From NCBI GenBank assembly GCA_964370605.1, contig CAYJJX010000005.1, positions 1-64,000 on the forward strand: 64,000 nt of DNA, written 5' to 3'. Both the position numbers and the translations under genes were made by a program. This document shows, in pieces, positions 32,505 to 41,157 of the stretch. The notes below the pieces were generated by a model. That model saw only the letters and a program-made list of their open reading frames with translations. It was not told the origin of the DNA and did no database searches. The number at the start of each line of letters is the position of its first letter. Position 1 is the first letter of the stretch. This stretch comes from CAYJBH01 sp964370605 (GTDB taxonomy: Bacteria > Bacillota > Clostridia > Oscillospirales > Ruminococcaceae).

Positions 32505-35141
32505 TTAAATATGTTTTTCGATGTTTTTAATTATCTCGTCAATTTTTTCAGACGACTTTAGTCCACCCATAGCAAAATCCGGTTTTCCGCCGCCGCTTCC
32601 GCCATATTCAGAGGTCACGGATTTGATAATAGCTCCGGCCGCTTTTCCATTGTCAATGGCAGATTTCGCACAAGCAGCAACCACCGAAGTCTTATCTGCA
32701 CTTGTGCCTATTAAAAACACGACAGCATTATTGGCTTTGCTTTTCAGACCGGTACTGCATTCGCGAAGGGTATTTGCATCGACATTTTTGAGTACTCCGG
32801 CAAAAAGAGTGATGTCGCCGATCAATTGAGCGTTGTTGACTATCTCGGTCAATTGCGCATCGGCAGCAGCGCCTTTCAGCGAGTTTATTACATTATCTTT
32901 TTCTTTAATCTCTGCGATCATGGCAGATACTTTTGAGGGGAGCTCCGTCGGGTTGTTTAGTTTGGTTAGCTCAGAGCATTTTGAGAGCAGTTCTTCACGT
33001 TCTGTGAGGTAGTTCAAAACGCCTTGACCGGTTGTTCCTTCTATACGGCGCACGCCGGCGGCGACAGAACCTTCCGACAGAATTTTGAAACATCCTATCT
33101 GTGAAGTGTTGTCAACATGACAGCCGCCACAGAATTCGACAGAATTATCTTTAACCGAAATTACCCGCACGGTATCGCCGTATTTTTCGCCGAAAAGTGC
33201 CTGAGCACCGAGTTTCTTTGCCTCTTCAATAGGAAGAATTTGAGCGGTAACCTCAAGATTACCGAATATAGCTAGGTTGACTTTATCCTCAACCTCCTTG
33301 ATTTCCTGTGCTGTCATCTGAGAGAAGTGGGTAAAGTCAAAACGCACTCTTTCGGAATCGACATATGAACCGGCCTGATGAACGTGCTCGCCGAGGGTGT
33401 CAATAAGCGCCTTTTGAAGCAGATGTGCAGAGGTGTGGTTGCGTTTGATTGCCTGACGGGTAGAGATGTTGACCGATGCGGTCATAGTCATATTTTCAAG
33501 CAATCTGCCTTCAACCAGACGTGCTTTGTGCAGATAGAGACCGCCTGAGATTTTCACGGTGTCAAGTACTTCGATGAGCGTCCCGTCGGCAGTCATAGTG
33601 CCGATATCACCAACTTCACCGCCGCCTTCTGCATAAAAAGGTGTTTTGTCAAGAATAATAGCAATGTCTTCTTTTGGGTCGTTATCAACGCTGACCATGT
33701 CGGACAATTCGCCATCAACGGCTAAAGCGACAACCTTGACTTCTGCCGAAAGGTCCGAATAGCCACAAAACTCTGTTGCGGCAAGATTTTTTTCCGAGAA
33801 AACTTCATCCGACCAACTGACGCCGCCCTGTTTTGCTCTGGCACTGCGTGCAGTATCTTTTTGTACCTGCAACAGACGGCGAAATTCATCTTCGTCGACG
33901 TTCATTTCTTGTTCTTGCAAAATTTCTTTAGTAAGATCGAGCGGGAAACCGAAAGTATCGCTCAGCTTGAAAGCAATATCTCCTCCGAGAGTTGTTTTTC
34001 CGTTGCTTTTTAGCTTTTCAATTTCACCGTATAGCAAAGATGAACCGCTGTCGATGGTTTTGGCAAAACGCTCTTCCTCGACACCGATGACCTTCTTAAT
34101 ATATTCTTCATTTTCTTTTAGTTCAGGGTAACTTTCAACGTTTAATGAAATGACAAGTTCGCTGAGTTGTTGTAGGAACGCACCCTTGATTCCAAGCAGA
34201 CGTCCATGACGAGCCGCACGGCGCAAAAGTCTACGTAGCACATAACCACGACCTTCGTTGCCGGGAAGAACTCCGTCACCGACGAGGAAAACTGTACTGC
34301 GAATATGATCGGTGATAACCCTAACCGAGATGTCTTTTTCGACATCATTCTTATAGGTATAACCGGCAAGTTTTTCTATTTCTGTTATGATGGTTTTAAT
34401 AGTATCGGTCTCGAAAAGGTTGTCTACGCCTTGCATAACACAGGCGAGACGCTCGAGTCCCATTCCCGTGTCAATGTTGCCGTGTTCCATTTTCTCATAG
34501 TTGCCTTTGCCGTCTGAGATGAACTGTGTAAATACAAGGTTCCATATCTCAATATAGCGATCGCAACTACAGCCTACCTTACAGTCGGAAGAACCGCAAC
34601 CATGTTTTTCACCACGATCAAAATAAATTTCACTGCAAGGACCACAAGGGCCGGCACCGATTTCCCAAAAGTTGTCCTCTTTGCCGAAACGCACCATCTG
34701 GTCAAGAGGAATCATCAGCTCATTGGTCCAGATATCATAGGCTTCATCGTCTTCGAGATAAACTGAGAAGTAAAGCAGTTCTTGCGGTATCTTCAACTCT
34801 TTGGTGAGAAAATCCAAAGCAAAGCTCATCGCCTCACGTTTGAAGTATGCGGCAAATGAAAAATTACCGAGCATCTCGAAAAAGGTTCCATGCCTTGAAG
34901 TGATGCCGACACGTTCGATGTCGGGTGTACGTATACATTTTTGGCAAGACGTCGCAATATTTCCCGGGACATGTTCTTGACCGAGAAAATACTTTTTCAG
35001 AGGTGCCATGCCGGAATTTATTAACAGTAAACTTTTGTCCTGTGAAGGCACAAGAGAAAAGCTGTTGAAGCGATGATGTCCTCGCTCTTCAAAAAAACTT
35101 AGAAACCGCTCACGCAGTTCATTTAGACCTGTCCATTGCAT
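32505..35141 (-). CDS. alaS: Alanyl-tRNA synthetase
   Basis: Charges tRNA-Ala. 878 residues from ATG 35141; a GTG at 35168 is in frame but adds residues not found in the family. The class II catalytic part begins MQWTGLNELRERFLSFF, with SLVPSQDKSLLLINSGMAPL and RHGTFFEMLGNFSF. The editing domain has the zinc ligands HTSAHLLQKAL and VEFCGGCHVDNT. The C-terminal DHHA1 part ends GGSGGGKPDFAMGG. Its own consensus promoter is at 35175-35203. Confidence 0.97.
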   Translation of the reverse strand: MQWTGLNELRERFLSFFEERGHHRFNSFSLVPSQDKSLLLINSGMAPLKKYFLGQEHVPGNIATSCQKCIRTPDIERVGITSRHGTFFEMLGNFSFAAYFKREAMSFALDFLTKELKIPQELLYFSVYLEDDEAYDIWTNELMIPLDQMVRFGKEDNFWEIGAGPCGPCSEIYFDRGEKHGCGSSDCKVGCSCDRYIEIWNLVFTQFISDGKGNYEKMEHGNIDTGMGLERLACVMQGVDNLFETDTIKTIITEIEKLAGYTYKNDVEKDISVRVITDHIRSTVFLVGDGVLPGNEGRGYVLRRLLRRAARHGRLLGIKGAFLQQLSELVISLNVESYPELKENEEYIKKVIGVEEERFAKTIDSGSSLLYGEIEKLKSNGKTTLGGDIAFKLSDTFGFPLDLTKEILQEQEMNVDEDEFRRLLQVQKDTARSARAKQGGVSWSDEVFSEKNLAATEFCGYSDLSAEVKVVALAVDGELSDMVSVDNDPKEDIAIILDKTPFYAEGGGEVGDIGTMTADGTLIEVLDTVKISGGLYLHKARLVEGRLLENMTMTASVNISTRQAIKRNHTSAHLLQKALIDTLGEHVHQAGSYVDSERVRFDFTHFSQMTAQEIKEVEDKVNLAIFGNLEVTAQILPIEEAKKLGAQALFGEKYGDTVRVISVKDNSVEFCGGCHVDNTSQIGCFKILSEGSVAAGVRRIEGTTGQGVLNYLTEREELLSKCSELTKLNNPTELPSKVSAMIAEIKEKDNVINSLKGAAADAQLTEIVNNAQLIGDITLFAGVLKNVDANTLRECSTGLKSKANNAVVFLIGTSADKTSVVAACAKSAIDNGKAAGAIIKSVTSEYGGSGGGKPDFAMGGLKSSEKIDEIIKNIEKHI

Positions 35142-35174
35142 ATAATGACCATTCCTTTCTATATTCACTATGTC

Positions 35175-35203
35175 ATTATATTACTTTGGGGTCATTTTGT
35201 CAA
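35175..35203 (-). promoter_or_regulatory. Predicted sigma-A promoter of alaS
   Basis: Perfect minus-strand TTGACA (35203-35198) and TATAAT (35180-35175) with a 17-base spacer. The -35 box overlaps the stop codon of the upstream exported-protein gene. Confidence 0.75.
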
Positions 35204-36855
35204 TGTTTCGGCGCGCTTTTGCGGTTGTTTTTGATGTTTTGAATTACGATCGTACCACCCAGAGTGATGGCCGAGGCAAACACGGCTATTCCGATCAATA
35301 GCAGCAGCTCATCATTACCCGATGTTGGCGCATCTCCAACAGGTGTTTGGTTCGACGAAATTCGTGTTTCTGCGTGCACTTCAACATCATCGTCGCTTGA
35401 TTCTACCGATTGCGTGTTACGGACAACAGGCTCATCAACAAATGTCATATAAAACCGATCGCTCAATATATATTCTTTCATGGAGGAATCTTCATATTTT
35501 ACCGTAATAACCCCACTGACTTCGCCGACCTCGTCGGAAGTGATGTCAAACTCTACTCGTTCCTCTGTTCCGTCGCCGAGTTCACCTACCCAAACGTAGT
35601 CGTTTGAATCGCTGAGGTCGCTGGTAAGTCGAACCGAAATGTTGCTTACCGGATGGGCGCCCTTGTTCAAAAGAACCACGACGATTTTTTCATTGTCTTC
35701 GGTGTATGGTGTGCTGTTGTAGTCGAGTTCTGAAATAGAGAATCGTTCAAGTTCGACAATCGGCACAGCGATTTCATATGTATAGGATACATCGTCCAAC
35801 TTGTCGTCAATGTCACGAAAATATGCGTCATATGACACTTTGATCATGACCGTCTCGGGTGAAACATTCGGTTTTACCATCAGTTTGAAAGAAGAAGTGA
35901 GTGTTCCTCTCGTAGGCACAGTATCAATAAAATTTCCAGGAGTACTTCCAACCACCGGATATATTTCATCTGTGACATCAAGCGTTACCACCACATCTTC
36001 GAGTGGATAATCGGTGCTGAGATTTTTTGCGGTAATTGAGAGCGTGAATTCCTCACCCGACACTCGCCCCGTGCCGCCATAGTCAATGCTTTGTAACATT
36101 ATTATAGGGGGCACCGGCTCTAAGTCTGGATCTGACTCGTCAGAATTAGAATCGGAGTCGGATGCTGAATCGGAGTTGGAGTCAGAAGTTGAGGTGGAGC
36201 CTGAATTTGTGTTGGAATCAGGTTCAGATGTAGAATCAGAACCGGAGGCAGAATTTGAATCACTGTCGGCTGTGGGGATCGCCTCGGTGATTGTTACAGT
36301 GAAAGTCGCTTCTGAGTCGTTGACTTCTGCTCCCATAAAATTAATATAGCGAAAATCAACCCTAAAGGTGTTGCCGGTGCCACTATATATTAGTGGTATC
36401 GAGACAATACTCCGTGGTACAGCTGTCATAGGCTGTGTACTACTGTTGCCAGCAGTGCCAAAATGCTCGTTTTGTCTGTGATCGAAGTTATCAAGCTTAT
36501 CGGTGTCAATTGAAAAGGGTGTGTCAGACCCGATGTTGCCGGTGGACACACGAGGTGTAAGCCGCATCACTTCAATGTCGCTATATTCCTTCCTCCTATC
36601 AATTACCGCAATATTCAACCAAAAAGTGTCGCCCTCACGAATTTCGGTCAGCTCTGCCAAAGTCTGTTCTGAAAAAGGTGGGAGGTAGCCAAGTTTATTT
36701 TCAGCAATTAGGTCGTCAATAAATGAGTAGTCCGGCTTTGTTGCAGTCACCGTGTATCCCTCGTAGATGTCCGACTGCGCCTCCTCTGCGCTGATGCCGA
36801 TTGCGAGTAGCAGTGTTGCCGATAGCAGCAACAAGATGACAAGAATCCTCTTCAT
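35200..36855 (-). CDS. Exported Ser/Asp-repeat surface protein with C-terminal membrane anchor
   Basis: 551 residues. Signal peptide: basic MKR then ILVILLLLSATLLLAIG and AEEAQ. A beta-rich N-terminal region (to about 195) is followed by a low-complexity Ser/Asp/Asn stretch of about 50 residues (units such as SDSNSDS), then CARDB-like immunoglobulin-type segments (LQSIDYGGTGRVSGEEF; VVVTLDVTDEIYPV). A hydrophobic helix near the C-terminus (LLLLIGIAVFASAITLGGTI) and a basic tail anchor it. No LPXTG motif. It resembles S-layer/COG1361-type proteins; function unknown. Promoter at 36959-36987. Confidence 0.82.
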   Translation of the reverse strand: MKRILVILLLLSATLLLAIGISAEEAQSDIYEGYTVTATKPDYSFIDDLIAENKLGYLPPFSEQTLAELTEIREGDTFWLNIAVIDRRKEYSDIEVMRLTPRVSTGNIGSDTPFSIDTDKLDNFDHRQNEHFGTAGNSSTQPMTAVPRSIVSIPLIYSGTGNTFRVDFRYINFMGAEVNDSEATFTVTITEAIPTADSDSNSASGSDSTSEPDSNTNSGSTSTSDSNSDSASDSDSNSDESDPDLEPVPPIIMLQSIDYGGTGRVSGEEFTLSITAKNLSTDYPLEDVVVTLDVTDEIYPVVGSTPGNFIDTVPTRGTLTSSFKLMVKPNVSPETVMIKVSYDAYFRDIDDKLDDVSYTYEIAVPIVELERFSISELDYNSTPYTEDNEKIVVVLLNKGAHPVSNISVRLTSDLSDSNDYVWVGELGDGTEERVEFDITSDEVGEVSGVITVKYEDSSMKEYILSDRFYMTFVDEPVVRNTQSVESSDDDVEVHAETRISSNQTPVGDAPTSGNDELLLLIGIAVFASAITLGGTIVIQNIKNNRKSAPKH

Positions 36856-36958
36856 ACGTTACCATTCCTTTCCTCATAGATCATCGAACACAGGTTTTAT
36901 CTGCTATTTTCTTTGATTTTATAATTCCGCAAACAGTAGTGAGAGTCAATTTTTATTC

Positions 36959-36987
36959 ATTATACTATAATTGATTAATGTATTCAA
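36959..36987 (-). promoter_or_regulatory. Predicted sigma-A promoter of the exported Ser/Asp-repeat protein
   Basis: Minus-strand TTGAAT (36987-36982), spacer 17, TATAAT (36964-36959), with a leader of about 100 bases ending in GAGGAAAGGAA ahead of the ATG. Confidence 0.6.
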
Positions 36988-37139
36988 TAATATTTATCAA
37001 AAATGCATAAATTTTGTATACTTGCAAAATAATACTACAAAATTTTCTATGTTTTGATATACAAAATCCGTCAAAAACTGCGAATTGCACATAAAATTCG
37101 ATAATAATAGTAACATATAACAAATATAGGCATGATATA

Positions 37140-37167
37140 TTGACATTTGTTGTTATTATGATATAGT
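37140..37167 (+). promoter_or_regulatory. Predicted sigma-A promoter of the Spo0A-like gene
   Basis: TTGACA (37140-37145), spacer 16, TATAGT (37162-37167), about 125 bases ahead of the start codon. Confidence 0.6.
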
Positions 37168-37291
37168 GATAAAGGAGAGAGTGGCATTTTTGTTTGAATT
37201 TGTACTATGTTTTTGATACGATTTTCAAAACAGTATTAAATGAGCAATGCTTTGTTAACTTTCATCAACCACTATTTTAGGATCGTTGAAG

Positions 37292-38071
37292 ATGAATAAG
37301 CCGAGCAGAATACTGATAGCTCGATCGGCGTATCTGTCGCAAGACAGCTTGTCGGTTCTGTTTTGCAACGCGGGAATTGAGGTTGAGTTTTGTGAACCGG
37401 ACGGAAAAGAGTTATTGGAAAGGCTCAAATTTGAAAACATCGACATAGTACTTGCCGATATATTTACCGCCGGATTCGATGCTATCGAGCTTAAAAAAAG
37501 ATATGAACAAATAGCAGACAAAACTGTTTTGTTTTTTGGAATATTGCCGGCAGCTAACAACTATGTTGAGGAAATGATTCTGCGTGCCGGATTTGTTCAT
37601 TATTTCATTAGGCCGAGTGACGAGGCGGTTGTATTTAGCAGTATACTTGAGTATATGACAGTCACAATCGGCGTTTATAACAAAAGCAATACCGATGAGC
37701 TGAGTTTGTCACAGTATCTGCGTGAGTTGAACGTGCCAGCTGATTTCCAAGGATATTCTTGTTTGAAAGAGGCGATATTGATTTACACACGCGATGGTAC
37801 CGCACGTATATCTATCACAAAAGAGATATATCCATGTATAGCAAAGAGCGCAAGGCTCAGCGTGCCTTGCGTAGAAAAGGTTATTAGAAATGTTATTGAG
37901 AACGCATGGGGTTACGGCTCTATCGAAAAACAGCGACAATATTTTGGCTATGATCGTACCATGCGAAAGCGGCCGACAAATCTTAAGTTCGTGGCAACTC
38001 TTGCTAATCATCTCTGGTTAGAACAAGGAACAAACTGTGTTTCAAGTGATGTTTTGACAGAGGTCGTATAA
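37292..38071 (+). CDS. Spo0A-like regulator with degenerate receiver domain
   Basis: 259 residues from ATG 37292 (AGGA nine bases ahead; a TTG at 37286 is possible). The C-terminal half is clearly Spo0A_C: LRELNVPADFQGYSCLKEAI, ISITKEIYPCIAK, VIRNVIENAWGYGSIE, FGYDRTMRKRPTN. The N-terminal half has receiver layout but lost key residues: the acidic pair is ARS (residues 10-12), the Thr/Ser of TAFG is replaced in FFGIL, and the Lys of LKP is Arg in FIRPSDE. An Asp at position 56 (VLADIF) remains where Spo0A is phosphorylated. Ordinary phosphorylation control is unlikely. The recognition helix also differs (SVPCVEKV against the Spo0A form TASRVERA). It may be a Spo0A paralogue or a divergent only copy; the window does not tell. 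Confidence 0.88.
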   Translation: MNKPSRILIARSAYLSQDSLSVLFCNAGIEVEFCEPDGKELLERLKFENIDIVLADIFTAGFDAIELKKRYEQIADKTVLFFGILPAANNYVEEMILRAGFVHYFIRPSDEAVVFSSILEYMTVTIGVYNKSNTDELSLSQYLRELNVPADFQGYSCLKEAILIYTRDGTARISITKEIYPCIAKSARLSVPCVEKVIRNVIENAWGYGSIEKQRQYFGYDRTMRKRPTNLKFVATLANHLWLEQGTNCVSSDVLTEVV

Positions 38072-38086
38072 AATAAGTACCGCAAA

Positions 38087-38125
38087 AAAACAACGCATCG
38101 TGAATTCTGCACGATGCGTTGTTTT
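38087..38125. terminator. Strong bidirectional terminator
   Basis: Perfect 16-bp stem (38087-38102 with 38110-38125) and a 7-base loop, with A and T runs at its ends. It serves the convergent Spo0A-like and SGNH genes. Confidence 0.9.
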
Positions 38126-38134
38126 AAGTTTTGA

Positions 38135-40042
38135 TTAACCGCCTTCAGGGGCAGGTGCCGCCGGAGAAGTTGCGGGGACATAGGCAGCAGTTGCCGTAGT
38201 GAGGTTGGTCACAAGCTGTCTCACGCCGGTAGAATTCAGGGTAGAGATATCGCCGTTTGCCGCCGCTAATGCCGCTGTAAAGTTATTAGCCGCCGCCTGA
38301 GGCATGTACTGTGTTGAGGCAGCGATTGCTGCACCGCTTGTGTCTGTTAGTCCACCGTCGGCCGAAACAGGAAGAGCGCCGTAGCTTCCTTGAGCGGTGT
38401 TTGCAGCAGTGATCGCTGCACTCAGATCGGATTTAGCGGTAGCGAGCAGTTCTGCTTCTGTCGGGCCCGCCGGTTTTGTTCCGGTAAAGGTGCTGGACTG
38501 GAACGAGCCGTTCGCATTGGTCAGCTTGGTGGTAATATCGTTGAGTTCTGTGATGGTTGGGGTGGTCTTGGCGATAATCGCCTCTGCCTCTGTAATAGAA
38601 GTGGCAAGAAGATTATATATAGCCGTAGGAACATATTTTGTTGCGCTGACCTCGATGTCTGCCGCCGCTTGATCGGTTGCGGTTGCGCTTGCAAGTGTAG
38701 TTTTAGCGGTTGCGACCAGTGCGGTCAATGTGTTTTTAGCCTTTTGTTCTTCGGTGAGAGTGACCTCAGTTTTTTTGTTTTGATCAAATATTTTTATGTT
38801 GGCATTGATGGTTGCCTCGGCAGTGATGACTTCGGTTGCGAGCGGATTTGTAGCCGCAATCAGAGCCTCACCGGCTTTTATTGCTGTGTCAAGAGCATCG
38901 TATACGGTTTTCGGCACCCACGATCTCGCGACATCGCCTGCAGAAAGATCGCTTCCGTCGCCGGTTGCACTGGAAGCAGATTCGGTAAGTTTTGTTTTAC
39001 CGTTTGTTACAGCGAGTTTCAGCTTTTCAATTTCGCCTGCGGTAGCGACTCCGACCTGGGAGCTTGACGAACTGTCGGAATCATCCGGCTCTTCTTCAAC
39101 GGCAGGAGGGTTCGCACGTTTTGGCTGTGTGTCGAGCGGTTGAGGACGTCTATCTTCTGTTTCAAATGTATGGGTGTTGATATAGTCAAGAATAGCCTCG
39201 TGTCCGGCAGAGACAAGATGATAGCCGTCTGATGCAACATATTCCGACTTAATATAGCCGTTGTCGCCTTTGAGGACTTCGGTAGTATTCAATAATTTCC
39301 AGTCGTTTTCTTCTACCATAGTGACAAGCTCAAGGTTAAACTGGTCGATAGTTTTCTGATTGACATTTGGATTGGTTGTACCTTGGGCAATTGGAGGAAT
39401 GGTAACTACAATGATATCGCAATATTCCCACGCTTCCAATATGGCGGCAATTGCGTTTTCATATTGGGTGATAAATTGTTCGCTCGAGACGCCGACAAGA
39501 TTGTTTGTGCCAAAACTGATGTATACTCGTTGAGGTTGTTGTGCCGCGATCGCATAGGGGATAGTCTGTGCAGTATCGCTACCTATATAGTAAACACCGC
39601 GGTGGCTGGCAACCGATTGGATACCCATGCCCTCGATGCCGACTACATTTTCAAGTGGCAAGAACGAAGCAAATCCAACTGTATTCGAATCGCCGATCAA
39701 CATGCTGTTGAGCAGATAGTCCTCGCCAGCCTCTTCGGTTTCGGCAAGAATGTAGGGATTGTCTACCGTTTCTATAATAAATTCATCCGGATCATAATTG
39801 TCCTGAACCGAATCGGAGGCAGAGGTGGGGTCACTGCTATCGGATTCAGAAGGCGCCGGCTCAGAATCGCCGGAAAAAACCGCAATCACTATCACACCTC
39901 CGACAATTGCGACCAACAGAAGGCCTGAAACTGCCGAAACAACGACCTTTTGTGCGGTGCTCAGCATCATAAATTCATCTTTTAGGTTCGCGAAAAAGCC
40001 TTTCAACTTGTCCATGAACGTTTTGTTATTACGTTTTTTCAC
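38135..40042 (-). CDS. Membrane-anchored SGNH/GDSL hydrolase with C-terminal repeats
   Basis: 635 residues from GTG 40042 (GGAG seven bases ahead; the frame is open to 40102). A short cytoplasmic part, a membrane helix (VSAVSGLLLVAIVGGVIVIA), then an extracellular SGNH domain with block I MLIGDSNTVGF, VYISFGTNNLVG (block III) and SDGYHLVSAGHEA (catalytic Asp/His). From about residue 300 the protein is Ala/Thr-rich with three loosely repeated units of about 85 residues, each with a YVP or WVP step followed by a helical stretch, like FIVAR wall-binding repeats. Likely an esterase acting on cell-envelope glycans; substrate unknown. Confidence 0.85.
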   Translation of the reverse strand: MKKRNNKTFMDKLKGFFANLKDEFMMLSTAQKVVVSAVSGLLLVAIVGGVIVIAVFSGDSEPAPSESDSSDPTSASDSVQDNYDPDEFIIETVDNPYILAETEEAGEDYLLNSMLIGDSNTVGFASFLPLENVVGIEGMGIQSVASHRGVYYIGSDTAQTIPYAIAAQQPQRVYISFGTNNLVGVSSEQFITQYENAIAAILEAWEYCDIIVVTIPPIAQGTTNPNVNQKTIDQFNLELVTMVEENDWKLLNTTEVLKGDNGYIKSEYVASDGYHLVSAGHEAILDYINTHTFETEDRRPQPLDTQPKRANPPAVEEEPDDSDSSSSSQVGVATAGEIEKLKLAVTNGKTKLTESASSATGDGSDLSAGDVARSWVPKTVYDALDTAIKAGEALIAATNPLATEVITAEATINANIKIFDQNKKTEVTLTEEQKAKNTLTALVATAKTTLASATATDQAAADIEVSATKYVPTAIYNLLATSITEAEAIIAKTTPTITELNDITTKLTNANGSFQSSTFTGTKPAGPTEAELLATAKSDLSAAITAANTAQGSYGALPVSADGGLTDTSGAAIAASTQYMPQAAANNFTAALAAANGDISTLNSTGVRQLVTNLTTATAAYVPATSPAAPAPEGG

Positions 40043-40073
40043 TGTTAAGCTCCAAGAAAATATTAACATTGAC

Positions 40074-40102
40074 ATTATAACACATTCACTACTTGAATAC
40101 AA
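40074..40102 (-). promoter_or_regulatory. Predicted sigma-A promoter of the SGNH hydrolase gene
   Basis: Minus-strand TTGTAT (40102-40097), spacer 17, TATAAT (40079-40074), about 30 bases ahead of the GTG start. It supports that start over more upstream ones. Confidence 0.6.
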
Positions 40103-40151
40103 GAAAAAAATATATTTGTAAAAATTCTGTCAATAAGCTGTCATAAAGTAA

Positions 40152-40179
40152 AAATACCTGTCTGTTTTTGGCATAAAGT
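40152..40179 (+). promoter_or_regulatory. Possible sigma-E promoter of the spoIIIA operon
   Basis: AAATACC (40152-40158), 13-base spacer, CATAAAGT (40172-40179) resemble the sigma-E consensus (KMATATT, N14-15, CATACANT). A second CATAAAGT lies at 40142-40149. The spoIIIA operon is sigma-E dependent in studied spore formers. Confidence 0.4.
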
Positions 40180-40257
40180 TCTAAAGAAAGGTTGCATTCA
40201 AATATAATTTCACAAATGGAAATATAATGCAGGAACAAAAAACGAAAGGAAATAAAG

Positions 40258-41157
40258 ATGAAGGAATACATGAATGTTATCGATACACTACCGCCCTCGC
40301 TTGCCGGAAGTTTAGCTTCGGTTCCGACAATGCTGAAAGAAAGGGCGGTTGAAATACGTCTACGTGTAGGTAAGCCATTGATGATTGCAACGGCGGAGAA
40401 GTGTTATTTCATAGATAGAAAAGGTCAGCCGGTTGCCGACCATTCGGTGGCGCGAAACATACATGGTGAGCTAATTAAAGAAGTATTGCTTTGCATTTCA
40501 GACAGAGCTATCCATTCGAGGCAGGGTGAGTTGACTAAAGGCTATATAACTATGTCGGGCGGACACCGTGTGGGTGTAGCCGGAGTAGCGGTGGTAGAGG
40601 AAGGGCGAGTGATCGGAGTAAAAGACGTATCGTCGCTGAATATCAGGATAGCAAAGCATCATCAACTGCCATCGGTGGAAAAGTTACAATCGGTTTTTTC
40701 AAAACCAATGTTTTCACTATTGTTGGTAGGTGTGCCAAGGAGTGGCAAGACTACCATTTTAAAGAGCGTAGCAAAATATTTGTCTGACATCAACAAACAG
40801 GTAACGGTGGTAGATACAAGGCGAGAGATTGCGCCGAGTCCGGAAGATTTTTTTTCTTGTTGTGATGTGCTGAGCGGGTATCCGAGAAGCGAGGGTATGA
40901 TTGGAGCAATAAAGAGCCTTGCGCCGGATGTAATCATCTGCGACGAGGTAGGCGATCAAGAGGATGTAGAAGCGATCGAGATTGCCACCAATGCAGGGGT
41001 GAACCTTGTGCTGAGTGCTCATGCCGACAGTATTACGACCTTGAAGACGCGTTTAGTGTTATCGAGACTGCTAAATAAAGGGATTTTGACCGATATTGCT
41101 TTGCTGGACGATGCAAGAAATCCCGGAGTGATAAAGGAGGTTGCGCGGTGGAACTGA
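40258..41157 (+). CDS. spoIIIAA: Stage III sporulation protein AA (secretion ATPase)
   Basis: Cytoplasmic ATPase of the mother-cell SpoIIIA complex, related to type II/IV secretion ATPases. 299 residues: ERAVEIRLRVGKPLMI at the start, Walker A GVPRSGKTT near 160, and the LAPDVIICDEVGDQED Walker B region, then LSAHADSITTL. GAAAGGAAATAAAG precedes the ATG. First gene of an eight-gene operon; it overlaps spoIIIAB by ten bases. Confidence 0.97.
   Translation: MKEYMNVIDTLPPSLAGSLASVPTMLKERAVEIRLRVGKPLMIATAEKCYFIDRKGQPVADHSVARNIHGELIKEVLLCISDRAIHSRQGELTKGYITMSGGHRVGVAGVAVVEEGRVIGVKDVSSLNIRIAKHHQLPSVEKLQSVFSKPMFSLLLVGVPRSGKTTILKSVAKYLSDINKQVTVVDTRREIAPSPEDFFSCCDVLSGYPRSEGMIGAIKSLAPDVIICDEVGDQEDVEAIEIATNAGVNLVLSAHADSITTLKTRLVLSRLLNKGILTDIALLDDARNPGVIKEVARWN

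Larger units (their letters stand above)
36856..37291. other. 436-bp AT-rich divergent intergenic region
   Basis: It separates the exported-protein gene (minus) from the Spo0A-like gene (plus). It carries one promoter for each side (36959-36987 minus, 37140-37167 plus). After the plus promoter, AAAGGAGA precedes a GTG at 37181 opening an 11-residue frame ending at 37216, a possible leader peptide. The middle (about 36990-37130) is AT-rich and holds nothing else I can support. Confidence 0.6.

Noticed and set aside
38390..39067. 225-codon Cys/Gly-rich frame opposite the SGNH protein repeats
   Set aside because: Mirror of Ala/Thr-rich repeats; the Cys-rich composition is a by-product, not a metal-binding protein.
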